A DNA stretch of 61,794 bases from a virus: IMG/VR virus record IMGVR_UViG_3300005577_000036, positions 1 to 61,794 of that record. One strand, given 5' to 3'. Numbering within the stretch: position 1 is the first letter of the stretch; each line of letters opens with the position of its first letter. The notes under the pieces are model-generated. The model was given only the letters and a program-made list of their open reading frames with translations, searched no databases and was not told where the DNA came from. Below are positions 1 through 6,996 of the stretch, piece by piece. The position numbers and the translations under genes were made by a program.

Positions 1-2
1 CT

Positions 3-347
3 AATAGGGTTCAGAATTTACCTGATGCAAGCGGTACAGTTGCCTTAACAAGTGATTTGGCAGATGTAGTAAACACAGCTACAGATGCAAATTATACTAT
101 TACGAGTGCAAACCAATTAGTAAAACTGCCTGTAGTTACAGCTAACAGAACAGTATCAATACCAACAGCAGCAAGTTATACTGGTCGTATATTAAGAATT
201 TGGAATCAGAATACATCTGGGACATTTAGTTGGTCATTTACTGGAGCAACTGTGAAGGATGCAGCAAATAATACATTAACAAACTTAGTCAACACGTCCG
301 TATATGTTTTAGAATCAGACGGAAACAATTGGCTGAAGATAAACTAA
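3..347 (+). CDS. Tail fibre-like protein, C-terminal part (5' end outside window)
   Basis: The frame is open from the first bases of the window with no start, so only the C-terminal ~114 residues are seen. It begins NRVQNLPDASGTVALTSDL, and the stretch SGTVALTSDLAD is typical of the end of phage tail fibre and tip proteins. The rest is a Thr/Asn-rich beta-type sequence ending in WLKIN. It precedes another fibre-like ORF and the membrane-protein cluster, a usual place for fibres before lysis genes. The fibre role is inferred from composition and position. Confidence 0.6.
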   Translation, partial: NRVQNLPDASGTVALTSDLADVVNTATDANYTITSANQLVKLPVVTANRTVSIPTAASYTGRILRIWNQNTSGTFSWSFTGATVKDAANNTLTNLVNTSVYVLESDGNNWLKIN

Positions 348-351
348 CAAC

Positions 352-639
352 ATGATATTAAGACCAGAAGGCCAGCAGGCAATAACAAGCAGTGCAACAG
401 TAAGCACCGGAGTTGGGAAGGTAGTAGTCGGCGTTGGTTCGCTGATTGCTTCTTTAACCATAACATTTCCATCAAGTCCTAATGATAGGGATAATCTATT
501 GATATTCTTTAATGGTGGGGTAACATTGCTTACAATAGTAGGCACAATATTGGGATCATTACCAACAACAGCAGCTACAGGGGTATGTATGTGCTATGAG
601 TATGAAGCAACGACAGCTAAATGGTTTCGTCTTTATTAA
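352..639 (+). CDS. Small fibre/tip-like protein, 95 aa
   Basis: Follows the fibre gene by 4 nt. The protein is Gly/Thr/Val-rich, with alternating hydrophobic stretches suggesting beta strands, and ends YEYEATTAKWFRLY. That ending resembles the C-terminal tip of the upstream ORF (ESDGNNWLKIN), so the two may be related accessory fibre or receptor-binding tip modules. No catalytic motif is visible. The resemblance is by eye. Confidence 0.5.
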   Translation: MILRPEGQQAITSSATVSTGVGKVVVGVGSLIASLTITFPSSPNDRDNLLIFFNGGVTLLTIVGTILGSLPTTAATGVCMCYEYEATTAKWFRLY

Positions 640-660
640 TAAATTAAAACAATTAAATAT

Positions 661-852
661 ATGCAACAAGAACAAAAAGAAAGTTTTATTGGTGGTATCA
701 TAAAACAATTAATAGCCACATTTGGCTTTGAATTACTGGATAAAGTATTTCATAATCATAAAGAGGCTCTGAAGCTAAGTAGCACAGATCCTTGTCCATC
801 AGGTAAGATAAGAAATTCAAATGGGGATTGTGTAGATGATCCTGGTATTTAA
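661..852 (+). CDS. Hypothetical protein, 63 aa
   Basis: Starts at ATG 661 after an AATTAAATAT leader. It has an amphipathic N-terminal helix (about residues 8-35) and a C-terminal part with two cysteines in a DPCPSGKIRNSNGDCVDDP pattern that could form a disulfide or bind metal. It sits between fibre genes and a four-helix membrane protein. Function unknown. Confidence 0.5.
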   Translation: MQQEQKESFIGGIIKQLIATFGFELLDKVFHNHKEALKLSSTDPCPSGKIRNSNGDCVDDPGI

Positions 853-858
853 TTAAAA

Positions 859-1242
859 ATGAATAAAAATGTATTCAGGATATTAATCACTGGATTGGGA
901 CTGGCGGCATACTCAGTATCAAGTTATCTGTGTGTCGCCAGTTTTCATTCTACACCACCATTAGAGATATATAAACTAAGAACATGGTTAAACTTTAATG
1001 CTGGTGTAATTATATTATTTACGCTAATTGATGAGATTTTTGGGTATGTCAACTACATTCATAAACAGTTCAATTGGCTATGTAGAATTGCATTTATTAT
1101 TAATATATTTATTGCAATATTAACATATCAATCAGTGATATATGACCCGCTGTATTTTTTGAAGATTTTAAACGGTTCAATATTTGTGATAACGATAATA
1201 ATCGTCACATCGGGAATTAATCATGGAATATTTAAAGACTGA
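859..1242 (+). CDS. Membrane protein, ~4 TM helices, holin candidate
   Basis: A 127-aa protein with about four hydrophobic segments (roughly residues 7-28, 42-62, 73-92 and 100-122) and short charged loops. A small polytopic protein next to fibre genes and followed by two single-TM/coiled-coil proteins suits a holin or lysis accessory role. No family was recognised and no endolysin is visible in the window, so the lysis role is inference from size and context. Confidence 0.5.
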   Translation: MNKNVFRILITGLGLAAYSVSSYLCVASFHSTPPLEIYKLRTWLNFNAGVIILFTLIDEIFGYVNYIHKQFNWLCRIAFIINIFIAILTYQSVIYDPLYFLKILNGSIFVITIIIVTSGINHGIFKD

Positions 1243-1252
1243 AATAAAAACG

Positions 1253-1528
1253 ATGCCAGAGCAACCCCAAGTAGATTATACCGAATTAGGTAAATTCTTA
1301 ATCGCCGCAGTTAGTATAGTTACCGGCTTTATAGCTTGGGTTCATAAATACTTTAAGGACAAGAAAGAACAAAAGGAAGAATTTATATCCCGGGTGGTTG
1401 AGGCCACTATACGAAGTTCCCTTGCTGAATACAAAAATGAGTTCACGCAGTTCAAAACAAAGATGGAAACTGAAGTTAATCACTTCAATGCCACTGTTAT
1501 TGAAATATACAGAGAGATAAGAAAGTGA
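1253..1528 (+). CDS. Single-TM, coiled-coil protein
   Basis: 91 aa from ATG 1253, or 101 aa from ATG 1223, which would overlap the upstream gene by 20 nt. One TM helix (LGKFLIAAVSIVTGFIAWV) is followed by a highly charged helical tail rich in Lys and Glu. This one-TM plus charged-helix layout is seen in holin-like and spanin-like phage proteins. It overlaps the next gene at GTGA. Function not established. Confidence 0.5.
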   Translation: MPEQPQVDYTELGKFLIAAVSIVTGFIAWVHKYFKDKKEQKEEFISRVVEATIRSSLAEYKNEFTQFKTKMETEVNHFNATVIEIYREIRK

Positions 1529-1734
1529 CCGAACTAACCCAATACGGCATATTAGGTATCATTTGTGCGGCTCTTGGGGGATATGTACTAATGATAGAGA
1601 AACGTCATGCGAAAGAACGCCGTGAGTGGAAAGAAACAATAGAGCGCCAATTTGACGAAGCGAATAAAACAACCAGGGAAAATACATCGGTATTAAGTGC
1701 GCTGAAAACGATTATAGAAACAATGAGAAGATGA
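1525..1734 (+). CDS. Single-TM, coiled-coil protein (holin/spanin-like)
   Basis: 69 aa with a GTG start overlapping the preceding TGA stop. An N-terminal TM helix (about residues 7-24) is followed by a very charged helix (EKRHAKERREWKETIERQF). The design matches small one-TM lysis accessory proteins; the identity is inferred. It ends overlapping the ATG of the next gene. Confidence 0.5.
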   Translation: MTELTQYGILGIICAALGGYVLMIEKRHAKERREWKETIERQFDEANKTTRENTSVLSALKTIIETMRR

Positions 1735-2000
1735 GTTTTGAAGAAATTTTAATACAGATAATGCTATGGAGCATAGCCGGGCTATCCGCATTCATATCAT
1801 GGGAGTTCTACACTTCTAAGAACGGCCGGTTGCGGATCTTGATGATTAGGTTGTTTGCATTTAAAACGTTTGTGTATGGCGGCGCGGCTATAGCGTATCT
1901 GATTACGCCTAACCTATCTGTTTACGTTCGGCTTGTATTGCTCACACCAATGACTATTACCATGTTCCATATTTACAAGTTCATCCGCGTTAAAAAATAA
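1731..2000 (+). CDS. Membrane protein, 89 aa, 2-3 TM
   Basis: ATGA overlap with the gene before. Hydrophobic segments lie near residues 6-24, 43-60 and 64-82, and the C-terminus is basic (YKFIRVKK). It is the last gene of the left plus-strand operon, directly before hairpins at 2000-2058. Probably part of the lysis/membrane cluster; no family recognised. Confidence 0.5.
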   Translation: MSFEEILIQIMLWSIAGLSAFISWEFYTSKNGRLRILMIRLFAFKTFVYGGAAIAYLITPNLSVYVRLVLLTPMTITMFHIYKFIRVKK

Positions 2001-2026
2001 ACCCGGCTCATTGCTGAAACCGGGTT
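2000..2026 (+). terminator. Hairpin at the convergence of two operons
   Basis: AACCCGG and CCGGGTT (7 bp) enclose a 13-nt loop directly at the end of the plus-strand cluster. There is no strong U-tract on either side. A second hairpin follows at 2035-2058. Together they lie where plus and minus transcripts meet and probably end or protect both. Confidence 0.5.
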
Positions 2027-2034
2027 GTCCGAAG

Positions 2035-2058
2035 CCGTAGAGCTTAGCGGAACTACGG
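2035..2058. terminator. Second hairpin, convergent terminator region
   Basis: CCGTAG pairs with CTACGG around a 12-nt loop. It overlaps the last codons of the methyltransferase gene on the minus strand. Weak as an intrinsic terminator because no long T-run follows. Confidence 0.35.
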
Positions 2059-3021
2059 GCGGAGTTCTTTAATTCTCTGTATTATATTAGATATTTGTGT
2101 TTCGTCATTATCAATTAATATTGAACGCCTCTTATTGTTTATAGCTGCAATTCCAGTAGATCCACTTCCTGCGCAATTATCTAAAATTATATCACCTTCA
2201 TTAGAGTACGTTTTAATAAAATATTCGTTTGCGCATACTGGTTTTTGGGTAGGATTAAGTTTAGATTTTTGCTTGTCCCATTTAAATTTTAATACGTCTC
2301 GAGGATATCTATCGGTACTATCGTAACCTGTTGCTTTATATTCCCCGTAATTAGTAGTTTTCTTGCTATTGCGTTTGTGGTTTTCAGTAGATACCTTTCG
2401 CTCATGACCAGAAGTAATTTGAGGGTTATATGTAGGTAATGATTTATAAAATATTAATACAGATTCATGAGCCTTTAAGGGCATCCGTTTAGAGTTTAAA
2501 TGGCCTGTAGCATTTGTTTTTTCAATTACCCACTCATATCTGAAATATTTACGTTGCGAAAAAATCAAATCGGTAGTATAGGGCTGCTGTGACCATAAAG
2601 CAATGCAGCCACCAGGTTCAAGCACACGCCAATATTCAGGCCATAGTTCTTCAAGATTTAGCTTTACGTCCCATTCATTTTTTGTTGTTCCGTACGGGTG
2701 ATCGGTTAAAATTAATTTAACACTACCTGTCTTGATATCTGCGAGTGATTTTATCGCATCGCCATTAATTACTTGAGGTTTTAAAAACCCATACTTTTCT
2801 AAAAGAAATATGTAATTATCAAAATCATCAATTAATGGATACCCTTTGTATTCACCAAATATAACATCATCTGGGTTTTTGCATTTACCAGACATTAATA
2901 CAGGACACCCATCATCGCAACCGCTTACACTACCATAATTATGACAATCAGAGTGACCTACAGAACCGTAGTCACCAAGTGAGTTTAACGCCTCACCAAA
3001 GGCTAATTTTTCAAAGTTCAT
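2053..3021 (-). CDS. DNA N4/N6 methyltransferase (beta-type order), altered motif IV
   Basis: 322 aa. Motif IV (LILTDHPYGTTKNEWD, residues ~103-118) precedes motif I (ILDNCAGSGSTGI, ~279-291), the beta-group order of SAM-dependent DNA amino-methyltransferases. The NPTQKP stretch before motif I is also typical. The catalytic tetrapeptide is normally DPPY, NPPY or SPPW; here it is DHPY, one base from DPPY (CAC for CCC). The N-terminal ~50 residues hold four to five cysteines, an unusual extension. It stands alone on the minus strand and would modify phage DNA against restriction if active. Confidence 0.85.
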   Translation of the reverse strand: MNFEKLAFGEALNSLGDYGSVGHSDCHNYGSVSGCDDGCPVLMSGKCKNPDDVIFGEYKGYPLIDDFDNYIFLLEKYGFLKPQVINGDAIKSLADIKTGSVKLILTDHPYGTTKNEWDVKLNLEELWPEYWRVLEPGGCIALWSQQPYTTDLIFSQRKYFRYEWVIEKTNATGHLNSKRMPLKAHESVLIFYKSLPTYNPQITSGHERKVSTENHKRNSKKTTNYGEYKATGYDSTDRYPRDVLKFKWDKQKSKLNPTQKPVCANEYFIKTYSNEGDIILDNCAGSGSTGIAAINNKRRSILIDNDETQISNIIQRIKELRP

Positions 3022-3270
3022 TTGCTGCTAAGCTTTTCCTCGGCAACATCGCCGAACCCAAATGTAAGGAAAGGAATGATAGGTTGGTTATTCCAAATTG
3101 TTATTTGCAACAGCTATTTACCTATACAAAAAGTGATTATGAAAATTTAAATAGTTTGCTTATAATTGTATTATGAAAATTAATAAATCATTGAGCCTCT
3201 TATTAAGTTATTCATTAATGAATGATAAAGAGGATACTATGCTTTAAATAAAATATTTTAAAAAGTAAAA
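3022..3270. other. Intergenic region with inverted repeats
   Basis: About 280 bp without a convincing gene. It holds a small hairpin (CGGC/GCCG, near 3042-3055), a larger weak hairpin joining CCTCTTAT near 3196 to ATAAAGAGG near 3225, and inside that the perfect palindrome ATTCATTAATGAAT (about 3210-3223). It lies upstream of the tRNA genes and divergent from the methyltransferase, so promoters for both should be here. No clear TAnnTTTG box was found. Confidence 0.4.
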
Positions 3271-3300
3271 GCCTCTCGACAAAATCTTGAGGCTTTTTTT
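3271..3300 (+). terminator. Rho-independent-type terminator before the tRNA cluster
   Basis: GCCTC (3271) pairs with GAGGC (3288-3292), followed by seven or more T. It lies immediately upstream of the first tRNA. What transcript it ends is unclear, because the nearest upstream plus-strand gene is beyond 2000. A similar GCCTC/GAGGC hairpin with a T-run precedes the second tRNA cluster at 51761. Confidence 0.6.
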
Positions 3301-3302
3301 AT

Positions 3303-3375
3303 GCCCTGTTGGTGGAAAGGCAGACACGTACGATTTAGGATCGTGATTTTGAGAGTTCGAATCTCTCACAGGGTA
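3303..3375 (+). tRNA. tRNA-Leu (anticodon TAG)
   Basis: The acceptor stem GCCCTGT/ACAGGGT, anticodon arm ACGA-TTTAGGA-TCGT and T arm GAGAG-TTCGAAT-CTCTC all fold. It is first of four tandem tRNA genes. No CCA is encoded. Confidence 0.9.
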
Positions 3376-3378
3376 CAT

Positions 3379-3459
3379 ACCCCAATGGTGAAAATGGTAG
3401 GACACGTAAGACTTAAAATCTTATGCTTAGGCGTCCCGGTTCGAATCCGGGTTGGGGTA
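3379..3459 (+). tRNA. tRNA-Leu (anticodon TAA)
   Basis: Acceptor ACCCCAA/TTGGGGT, anticodon arm TAAGA-CTTAAAA-TCTTA, a class II variable arm, and a T arm with TTCGAAT closed by CCGG-type pairs. A leucine tRNA for UUA codons fits the AT-rich genome. Confidence 0.9.
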
Positions 3460-3464
3460 CAAAT

Positions 3465-3547
3465 AGTAGATTAGCCAAGTGGTAAGGCAGCGCACTGCTA
3501 ATGCGTAACACTTTCGGGTGTCATTGGTTCGAATCCAATATCTACTG
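3465..3547 (+). tRNA. tRNA-Ser (anticodon GCT)
   Basis: Acceptor AGTAGAT/ATCTACT is perfect. Anticodon arm CGCA-CTGCTAA-TGCG, long serine-type variable arm (ACACTTTCGGGTGT), and T arm ATTGG-TTCGAAT-CCAAT. Confidence 0.9.
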
Positions 3548-3552
3548 CATAA

Positions 3553-3638
3553 GGAAGGTAGCGTTCATTGGTGAACATCCGGTCTTGAAAACCGGCGCGG
3601 CATGCAAGTGCAGGGTTCGATTCCTATATCTTCCGCCA
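3553..3638 (+). tRNA. tRNA-Ser (anticodon TGA), CCA encoded
   Basis: Acceptor GGAAGGT/ATCTTCC (one G-T pair), anticodon arm CCGGT-CTTGAAA-ACCGG, long variable arm. The 3' CCA is encoded at 3636-3638, unlike the three upstream genes. The T stem is weaker than in the neighbours. Confidence 0.85.
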
Positions 3639-3643
3639 ATACA

Positions 3644-3672
3644 AGCCACTTTTCGGAGTGGTTTTGTTTTTT
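3644..3672 (+). terminator. Intrinsic terminator after tRNA cluster 1
   Basis: CCACT/AGTGG hairpin with a TTTCGG loop followed by TTTTGTTTTTT, six nucleotides after the last tRNA. It ends the tRNA transcript ahead of the small membrane genes. Confidence 0.75.
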
Positions 3673-3697
3673 AGAAATGTTTCGGTAACTTAGGGGT

Positions 3698-3772
3698 ATG
3701 TTTTGGCCGATAGTACTATTCATATCATTCATTATAGTTGCTGTTTGGCTGGCCTTTAAGATTAGTAAATAA
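3698..3772 (+). CDS. 24-residue membrane peptide
   Basis: ATG 3698 to TAA 3772, encoding MFWPIVLFISFIIVAVWLAF plus KISK: almost one TM helix with a basic tail. The stop codon abuts the ATG of the next membrane gene at 3773, which suggests translational coupling. Very small, but the frame, the perfect junction and the TM composition support it. Confidence 0.5.
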   Translation: MFWPIVLFISFIIVAVWLAFKISK

Positions 3773-4051
3773 ATGAACGACGAAAATATCCCACACCTCG
3801 ACCCATTAGCAGAACGTACGCGTTCAAATTTGGCCTATATAAGCGTTTTGGGCGCGTTTGTTATGTTGGCCTATATCTTATACCGTTGGGGTGATAGAGT
3901 TGAGATACTGACGCTTATTATAGGCTTAATTGGCGGTACAATACTCGGGGCTGTATATGGTGTTTACTTTGCGGGGAGCTTTACTAAGAAGGGCGAAACT
4001 AACGTAAGCGGCGACCAGTCAAGTGTAACTGTTAATGAGGGAAAGGTTTAA
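3773..4051 (+). CDS. Membrane protein, 92 aa, 2 TM
   Basis: Two hydrophobic segments (about residues 22-40 and 48-70), the second glycine-rich (LIIGLIGGTILGAVYGVYFAG), then a polar tail (KKGETNVSGDQSSVTVNEGKV). It forms a three-gene membrane cassette with the 24-aa peptide and the 57-aa protein. A superinfection-exclusion or holin-like role is possible; function unknown. Confidence 0.55.
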   Translation: MNDENIPHLDPLAERTRSNLAYISVLGAFVMLAYILYRWGDRVEILTLIIGLIGGTILGAVYGVYFAGSFTKKGETNVSGDQSSVTVNEGKV

Positions 4052-4060
4052 ATTGAAAAT

Positions 4061-4234
4061 ATGAAAAATAGATTTTGGTTTTGTATTGCAACTATATCCT
4101 TTGCGATATTGCTTTGCTTTGTATTCGGATGCATTAGTGGTAATCAAAAAATATTCGATGGTATTCTATTCCTTTTCACCATTATGGCCGTAACAAGGTA
4201 TATAAGATTGCGCAATATCAATGAAGGGAAGTAA
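4061..4234 (+). CDS. Small membrane protein, 57 aa, 2 TM
   Basis: ATG 4061 (after GAAAAT) to TAA 4232-4234. Hydrophobic helices lie at about residues 6-25 and 34-46, followed by a basic tail. It overlaps tail-to-tail by 17 nt with the convergent minus-strand gene at 4218. Function unknown. Confidence 0.5.
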   Translation: MKNRFWFCIATISFAILLCFVFGCISGNQKIFDGILFLFTIMAVTRYIRLRNINEGK

Positions 4235-4475
4235 TATCGTTGCTGTTTAGAATGTCGTTTAGTTCAGCAAACGAAGGCAACTCCCGTCCAAACTCAATCA
4301 TTTCCAGTGTTCTTCGCTGATAGGCATCTGACTTTGCCTTTAGTGCCTGGTTATCTTTCTCAATCCGCTTGCAATCCTTCCATGCTTCATAAGATTTGAC
4401 GAACATGTAAATTGCGCCATAGGTCATTCCCATTACGATGAGAGTTGATGCTATGTCTGTGGGTTTCATAATCAA
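4218..4475 (-). CDS. Single-TM coiled-coil protein, 85 aa
   Basis: N-terminal TM helix (about residues 8-25) followed by a charged helix (EAWKDCKRIEKDNQALKAK). It is the last gene of the long minus-strand arm and starts in an ATGA overlap with the upstream gene. Membrane-anchored helical protein of unknown function. Confidence 0.55.
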   Translation of the reverse strand: MIMKPTDIASTLIVMGMTYGAIYMFVKSYEAWKDCKRIEKDNQALKAKSDAYQRRTLEMIEFGRELPSFAELNDILNSNDITSLH

Positions 4476-4672
4476 AAAGGTAATTTACCTAAATCTATTT
4501 GTCTGTTATCATTCGGAGCAAGTCTGTCTATAAGATCCAAAACGTTACATACAGAATTACACTCTGTTTCAACTAAATGGATTGGGATAGTTGAATTTTC
4601 CATATACCAGTTAATTACCTGTCTGCACTCTTTAAGTGCAATTATATAATCTTCTATCATTAGCTTATCCAT
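4472..4672 (-). CDS. Hypothetical protein, 66 aa
   Basis: Mainly helical soluble protein, three cysteines, no known motif. ATGA overlap with the downstream gene, and its start overlaps the end of the gene before. Part of the closely packed early arm. Confidence 0.5.
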   Translation of the reverse strand: MDKLMIEDYIIALKECRQVINWYMENSTIPIHLVETECNSVCNVLDLIDRLAPNDNRQIDLGKLPF

Positions 4673-4824
4673 ATCACAAATATTAAGTAAGTCACCATAG
4701 CAGCAGCCCCGTAATAAGCTGCCGCATTCGTTTTGTTCCTGTATTCGCCTAACATGGAATATTTCAGTTGATTGTTTCGCCCGGCTATGAGCAGGGTTAA
4801 GGGGATTAGGAGGGTGAGGGTCAT
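4660..4824 (-). CDS. Small membrane protein, 54 aa
   Basis: The start is placed at ATG 4824 because it makes an ATGA overlap with the stop of the upstream DUF3850 gene; a longer 68-aa reading from 4866 would overlap that gene by 46 nt. Two hydrophobic segments (MTLTLLIPLTLLIAG and the C-terminal YGAAAMVTYLIFVIW). Function unknown. Confidence 0.5.
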   Translation of the reverse strand: MTLTLLIPLTLLIAGRNNQLKYSMLGEYRNKTNAAAYYGAAAMVTYLIFVIWIS

Positions 4825-5090
4825 GACAGATCGGTGTAGTTGGTTATCCTTAACGACAAAATACAATAGCCAGACATTAGTCCAAATTCAGGAACACCTT
4901 TAAGTACATAGCAAACGACTGCCTCTATTTCTCTGCCAGTATATTCATTAACCCTCCAGTCCCATTCTTTCAGAATAAGTGTGTCATTAAACTTATAATT
5001 ACGGTCGTTTTTTCTTAATTCCCAATCTTTTTTACCTTCCCATATTTGCTCGAAATATTCGGGGTATGTTTTCAGTTCGTGTGTTTTCAT
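4821..5090 (-). CDS. DUF3850 (ASCH/PUA-like) protein
   Basis: 89 aa. HELKTYPEYFEQIWEGKKDWELRKNDR, then LILKEWD, EYTGREI, and a final GYCILSL match the DUF3850 pattern (HELK.wPe.F......K..E.RkNDR...). The family has a PUA/ASCH-like fold thought to bind RNA or nucleotides and is frequent in phage early regions. The biochemical role is unproven. Confidence 0.8.
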   Translation of the reverse strand: MKTHELKTYPEYFEQIWEGKKDWELRKNDRNYKFNDTLILKEWDWRVNEYTGREIEAVVCYVLKGVPEFGLMSGYCILSLRITNYTDLS

Positions 5091-5111
5091 CTTACTATAT
5101 TTTTCATTGCT

Positions 5112-5309
5112 TCATATTTCTTTAACTTCTGTATAATCGAATAAAATTCCATTGGGAGAACTATCTTGATGACACAGGTAGTATTTTATTTCTGACGGAT
5201 ACTTACGTGTAACTTGGCGTATCTCTACGCGTTTAACACTATATATCTGCCATAATGAAACATTCAATAGTTTCATATCATTAAAGCATCTTTTTACCTG
5301 TACTCTCAT
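5112..5309 (-). CDS. Hypothetical protein, 65 aa
   Basis: Basic, two cysteines, alternating beta/helix-like sequence (VKRVEIRQVTRKYPSEIKYYLC). No family recognised. Its ATG overlaps the TGA of a possible 30-codon membrane ORF just upstream. Confidence 0.4.
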   Translation of the reverse strand: MRVQVKRCFNDMKLLNVSLWQIYSVKRVEIRQVTRKYPSEIKYYLCHQDSSPNGILFDYTEVKEI

Positions 5310-5405
5310 TTTTTACAACCTAAATAACACAACCATGCTACAAACGCCATCAACAATAGCGTTAATGCGTTGGTTAGGATGGTGCGGAGAGAGAGGGGTG
5401 GTTCA
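5307..5405 (-). CDS. Possible tiny membrane ORF (start unclear)
   Basis: A frame reading NEPPLSLRTILTNALTLLL then MAFVAWLCYLGCKK ends in a TGA overlapping the ATG of the 65-aa gene (ATGA). It encodes one TM helix. No in-frame ATG exists before the internal Met; an out-of-frame ATG lies just upstream. It may use a non-standard start, be shorter, or be broken. Confidence 0.3.
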
Positions 5406-5409
5406 TTAT

Positions 5410-5823
5410 TTAAAAAATAACTAACACAACAGGGAATGGTGCCGGGGATTTACTTTCATTGAAATTCAACCTCCCCCTAACGTATCTAATCTCCTTGGCA
5501 TTAGGTAGTATTAAATCATGCCAATATGCTGTGTCGCTTCTTACAGGTATTAAATAAACCACAGTTTTAGCATTCCCCTTTCTAATTTCTAAAATCCCTT
5601 TTTCAATAAAAGGTTTTATATTACTATATGGCGGGTTGCAGTAAATGTTGCCAACCCAATCAATTGATAGACCGTCAAATTCAGACCTTAAAGGACATGG
5701 ATCTAATGAAAAATTAAATTCGGAATTTAGCGTATTGTAAAATTTAACTGGAGTTGCATAATTATCGCTATCCCGAGTGCCTTGTATTTCTTTATTGAAG
5801 CGAACTTTAGCATTGTTTTTCAT
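5410..5823 (-). CDS. Phage DNA N6-adenine methyltransferase (Dam type)
   Basis: 137 aa. The N-terminal DNYATPVKFYNTLNSEFNFSLDPCP and the catalytic NPPYS (about residue 77) are diagnostic of the phage DNA N-6-adenine-methyltransferase family, usually 130-180 aa. It uses SAM to methylate adenine in DNA and commonly protects phage DNA from restriction. Unlike the methyltransferase at 2053, its catalytic motif is intact. Confidence 0.9.
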   Translation of the reverse strand: MKNNAKVRFNKEIQGTRDSDNYATPVKFYNTLNSEFNFSLDPCPLRSEFDGLSIDWVGNIYCNPPYSNIKPFIEKGILEIRKGNAKTVVYLIPVRSDTAYWHDLILPNAKEIRYVRGRLNFNESKSPAPFPVVLVIF

Positions 5824-5851
5824 TATTTATTTTCTCCTTTATGTTGGTTAA

Positions 5852-6076
5852 TTATCTTACCCATTTTTTAAACGTTTTCTGTTCGATATCGCCCTTAACC
5901 ATAATAGTGGCGTAATCTACTTTAGGTCTATCTGCTATAAACTTAGCTATCTTGATTGCATCATCATAGCTAAAATAAACACTATCATTACCTTCGGCAA
6001 GTACAAATCCGTGATCGTTATGGTGTTCTAAAAACTTGCCTACACCGTCAATTTCGAGTACTTCTATTTTAGTCAT
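5852..6076 (-). CDS. Hypothetical protein, 74 aa
   Basis: Small alpha/beta protein (VGKFLEHHNDHGFVLAEGND, then DDAIKIAKFIADRP). The start ATGA overlaps the stop of the upstream 219-aa gene. Function unknown. Confidence 0.5.
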   Translation of the reverse strand: MTKIEVLEIDGVGKFLEHHNDHGFVLAEGNDSVYFSYDDAIKIAKFIADRPKVDYATIMVKGDIEQKTFKKWVR

Positions 6077-6732
6077 GATTTTTTCTTTAGTTTGGTTAAA
6101 ATCTTGTTAAGTGTATTAATGATGCCATACTGAACATTTTCATGTGCCTTTGACTTAGCGCCTCGGTTCATGTGATAGTTCAATTCTTCCTCAATAACGC
6201 TTATCGCGTTTTGTTGAGGTTGGTAGGATTGGCGAAGCTGCCAGTTAGCCCCGAATTTAGCGCCTAAAACATATATAGTTTTGCTTGGCTCATCGTTGCG
6301 TAACGACGATCTACCTAACAATGACTTTGCATCGTTTTCAAGCTGTTCAGATGCCGCCTGTTCAACACTTTCACTAACCATATTCCCCTGTTGGGTAAAT
6401 TGGTTGTGATAGGCGTGGCAAGTCTGAATAGCGATACCATATGCAACAAGATTTATACCTTCCATTTCAATTGATGGGTATTCATTAAGTATTTGTTCAG
6501 GTGTTTTAATTCCCTTGTTTTCCGTGGTTTTAGAATCGGGTGAGCTAACCTCGCTTGTGCCTATGGCAGTGGGTTGATGTTTTTGCGACGCAACCCAACC
6601 AGCCATAAATGATATATACTTTTCGTAAGACTTGTTAGACATATCATAAAGATTGAAGCCGCTGTGTTCGCTGGCTTTTTGTTTCATTTCCTTCTCCCCC
6701 TCATTTAAGGGGGCGTTATTTTCTTTACTCAT
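6073..6732 (-). CDS. Hypothetical protein, 219 aa
   Basis: Starts at ATG 6732, inside the last codons of the broken upstream gene. N-terminal part has the pattern MKQKASEHSGFNLYDMSNKSYEKYISFMAGWVASQ; the rest is polar and helical with a Lys-rich end. No family recognised; soluble early protein. Confidence 0.5.
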   Translation of the reverse strand: MSKENNAPLNEGEKEMKQKASEHSGFNLYDMSNKSYEKYISFMAGWVASQKHQPTAIGTSEVSSPDSKTTENKGIKTPEQILNEYPSIEMEGINLVAYGIAIQTCHAYHNQFTQQGNMVSESVEQAASEQLENDAKSLLGRSSLRNDEPSKTIYVLGAKFGANWQLRQSYQPQQNAISVIEEELNYHMNRGAKSKAHENVQYGIINTLNKILTKLKKKS

Positions 6733-6994
6733 GTGATCGATTATTTAATTTTTTAATACACTTTTCACAATTAGCAGGCCGAATGGAAGATGCCCATCCG
6801 TTGCCGCGTCTGCCTGGCTCAACACCACATAACGCCTTTATCCAATCACCGGCACCACCGTGGGTTTAAATCTGATGGCACTAAGTGAACTATTGTACCC
6901 TCTCACGATGAGCACCGTTAAAAGCTCTGCCACTTTTAATAGCAGGCGTTAATACGCAATCTCCATGAGGGGCGTTGTTTTGTGGGTTACTCAT
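6725..6994 (-). pseudogene. Frameshifted small zinc-finger-like protein
   Basis: Three frames in series give one coherent protein: an N-part ending KSGRAFNGAHRE, a middle GTIVHLVPSDLNP, and a C-part GGAGDWIKALCG followed by EPGRRGNGWASS and NCEKCIKKL. ALCG...PGRRS.GW...CpKC.KKL is a small phage protein pattern I have seen elsewhere, so the frame appears interrupted twice (about 6895-6905 and 6855-6865). The final TAA overlaps the ATG of the next gene as intact neighbours do. Real decay, programmed frameshifting or sequencing error are all possible. Confidence 0.6.
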
Positions 6995-6996
6995 AA

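Noticed and set aside
2979-3176. 65-codon plus-strand ORF upstream of tRNA cluster 1
   Set aside because: It overlaps the start of the methyltransferase on the other strand and has no supporting pattern or leader.
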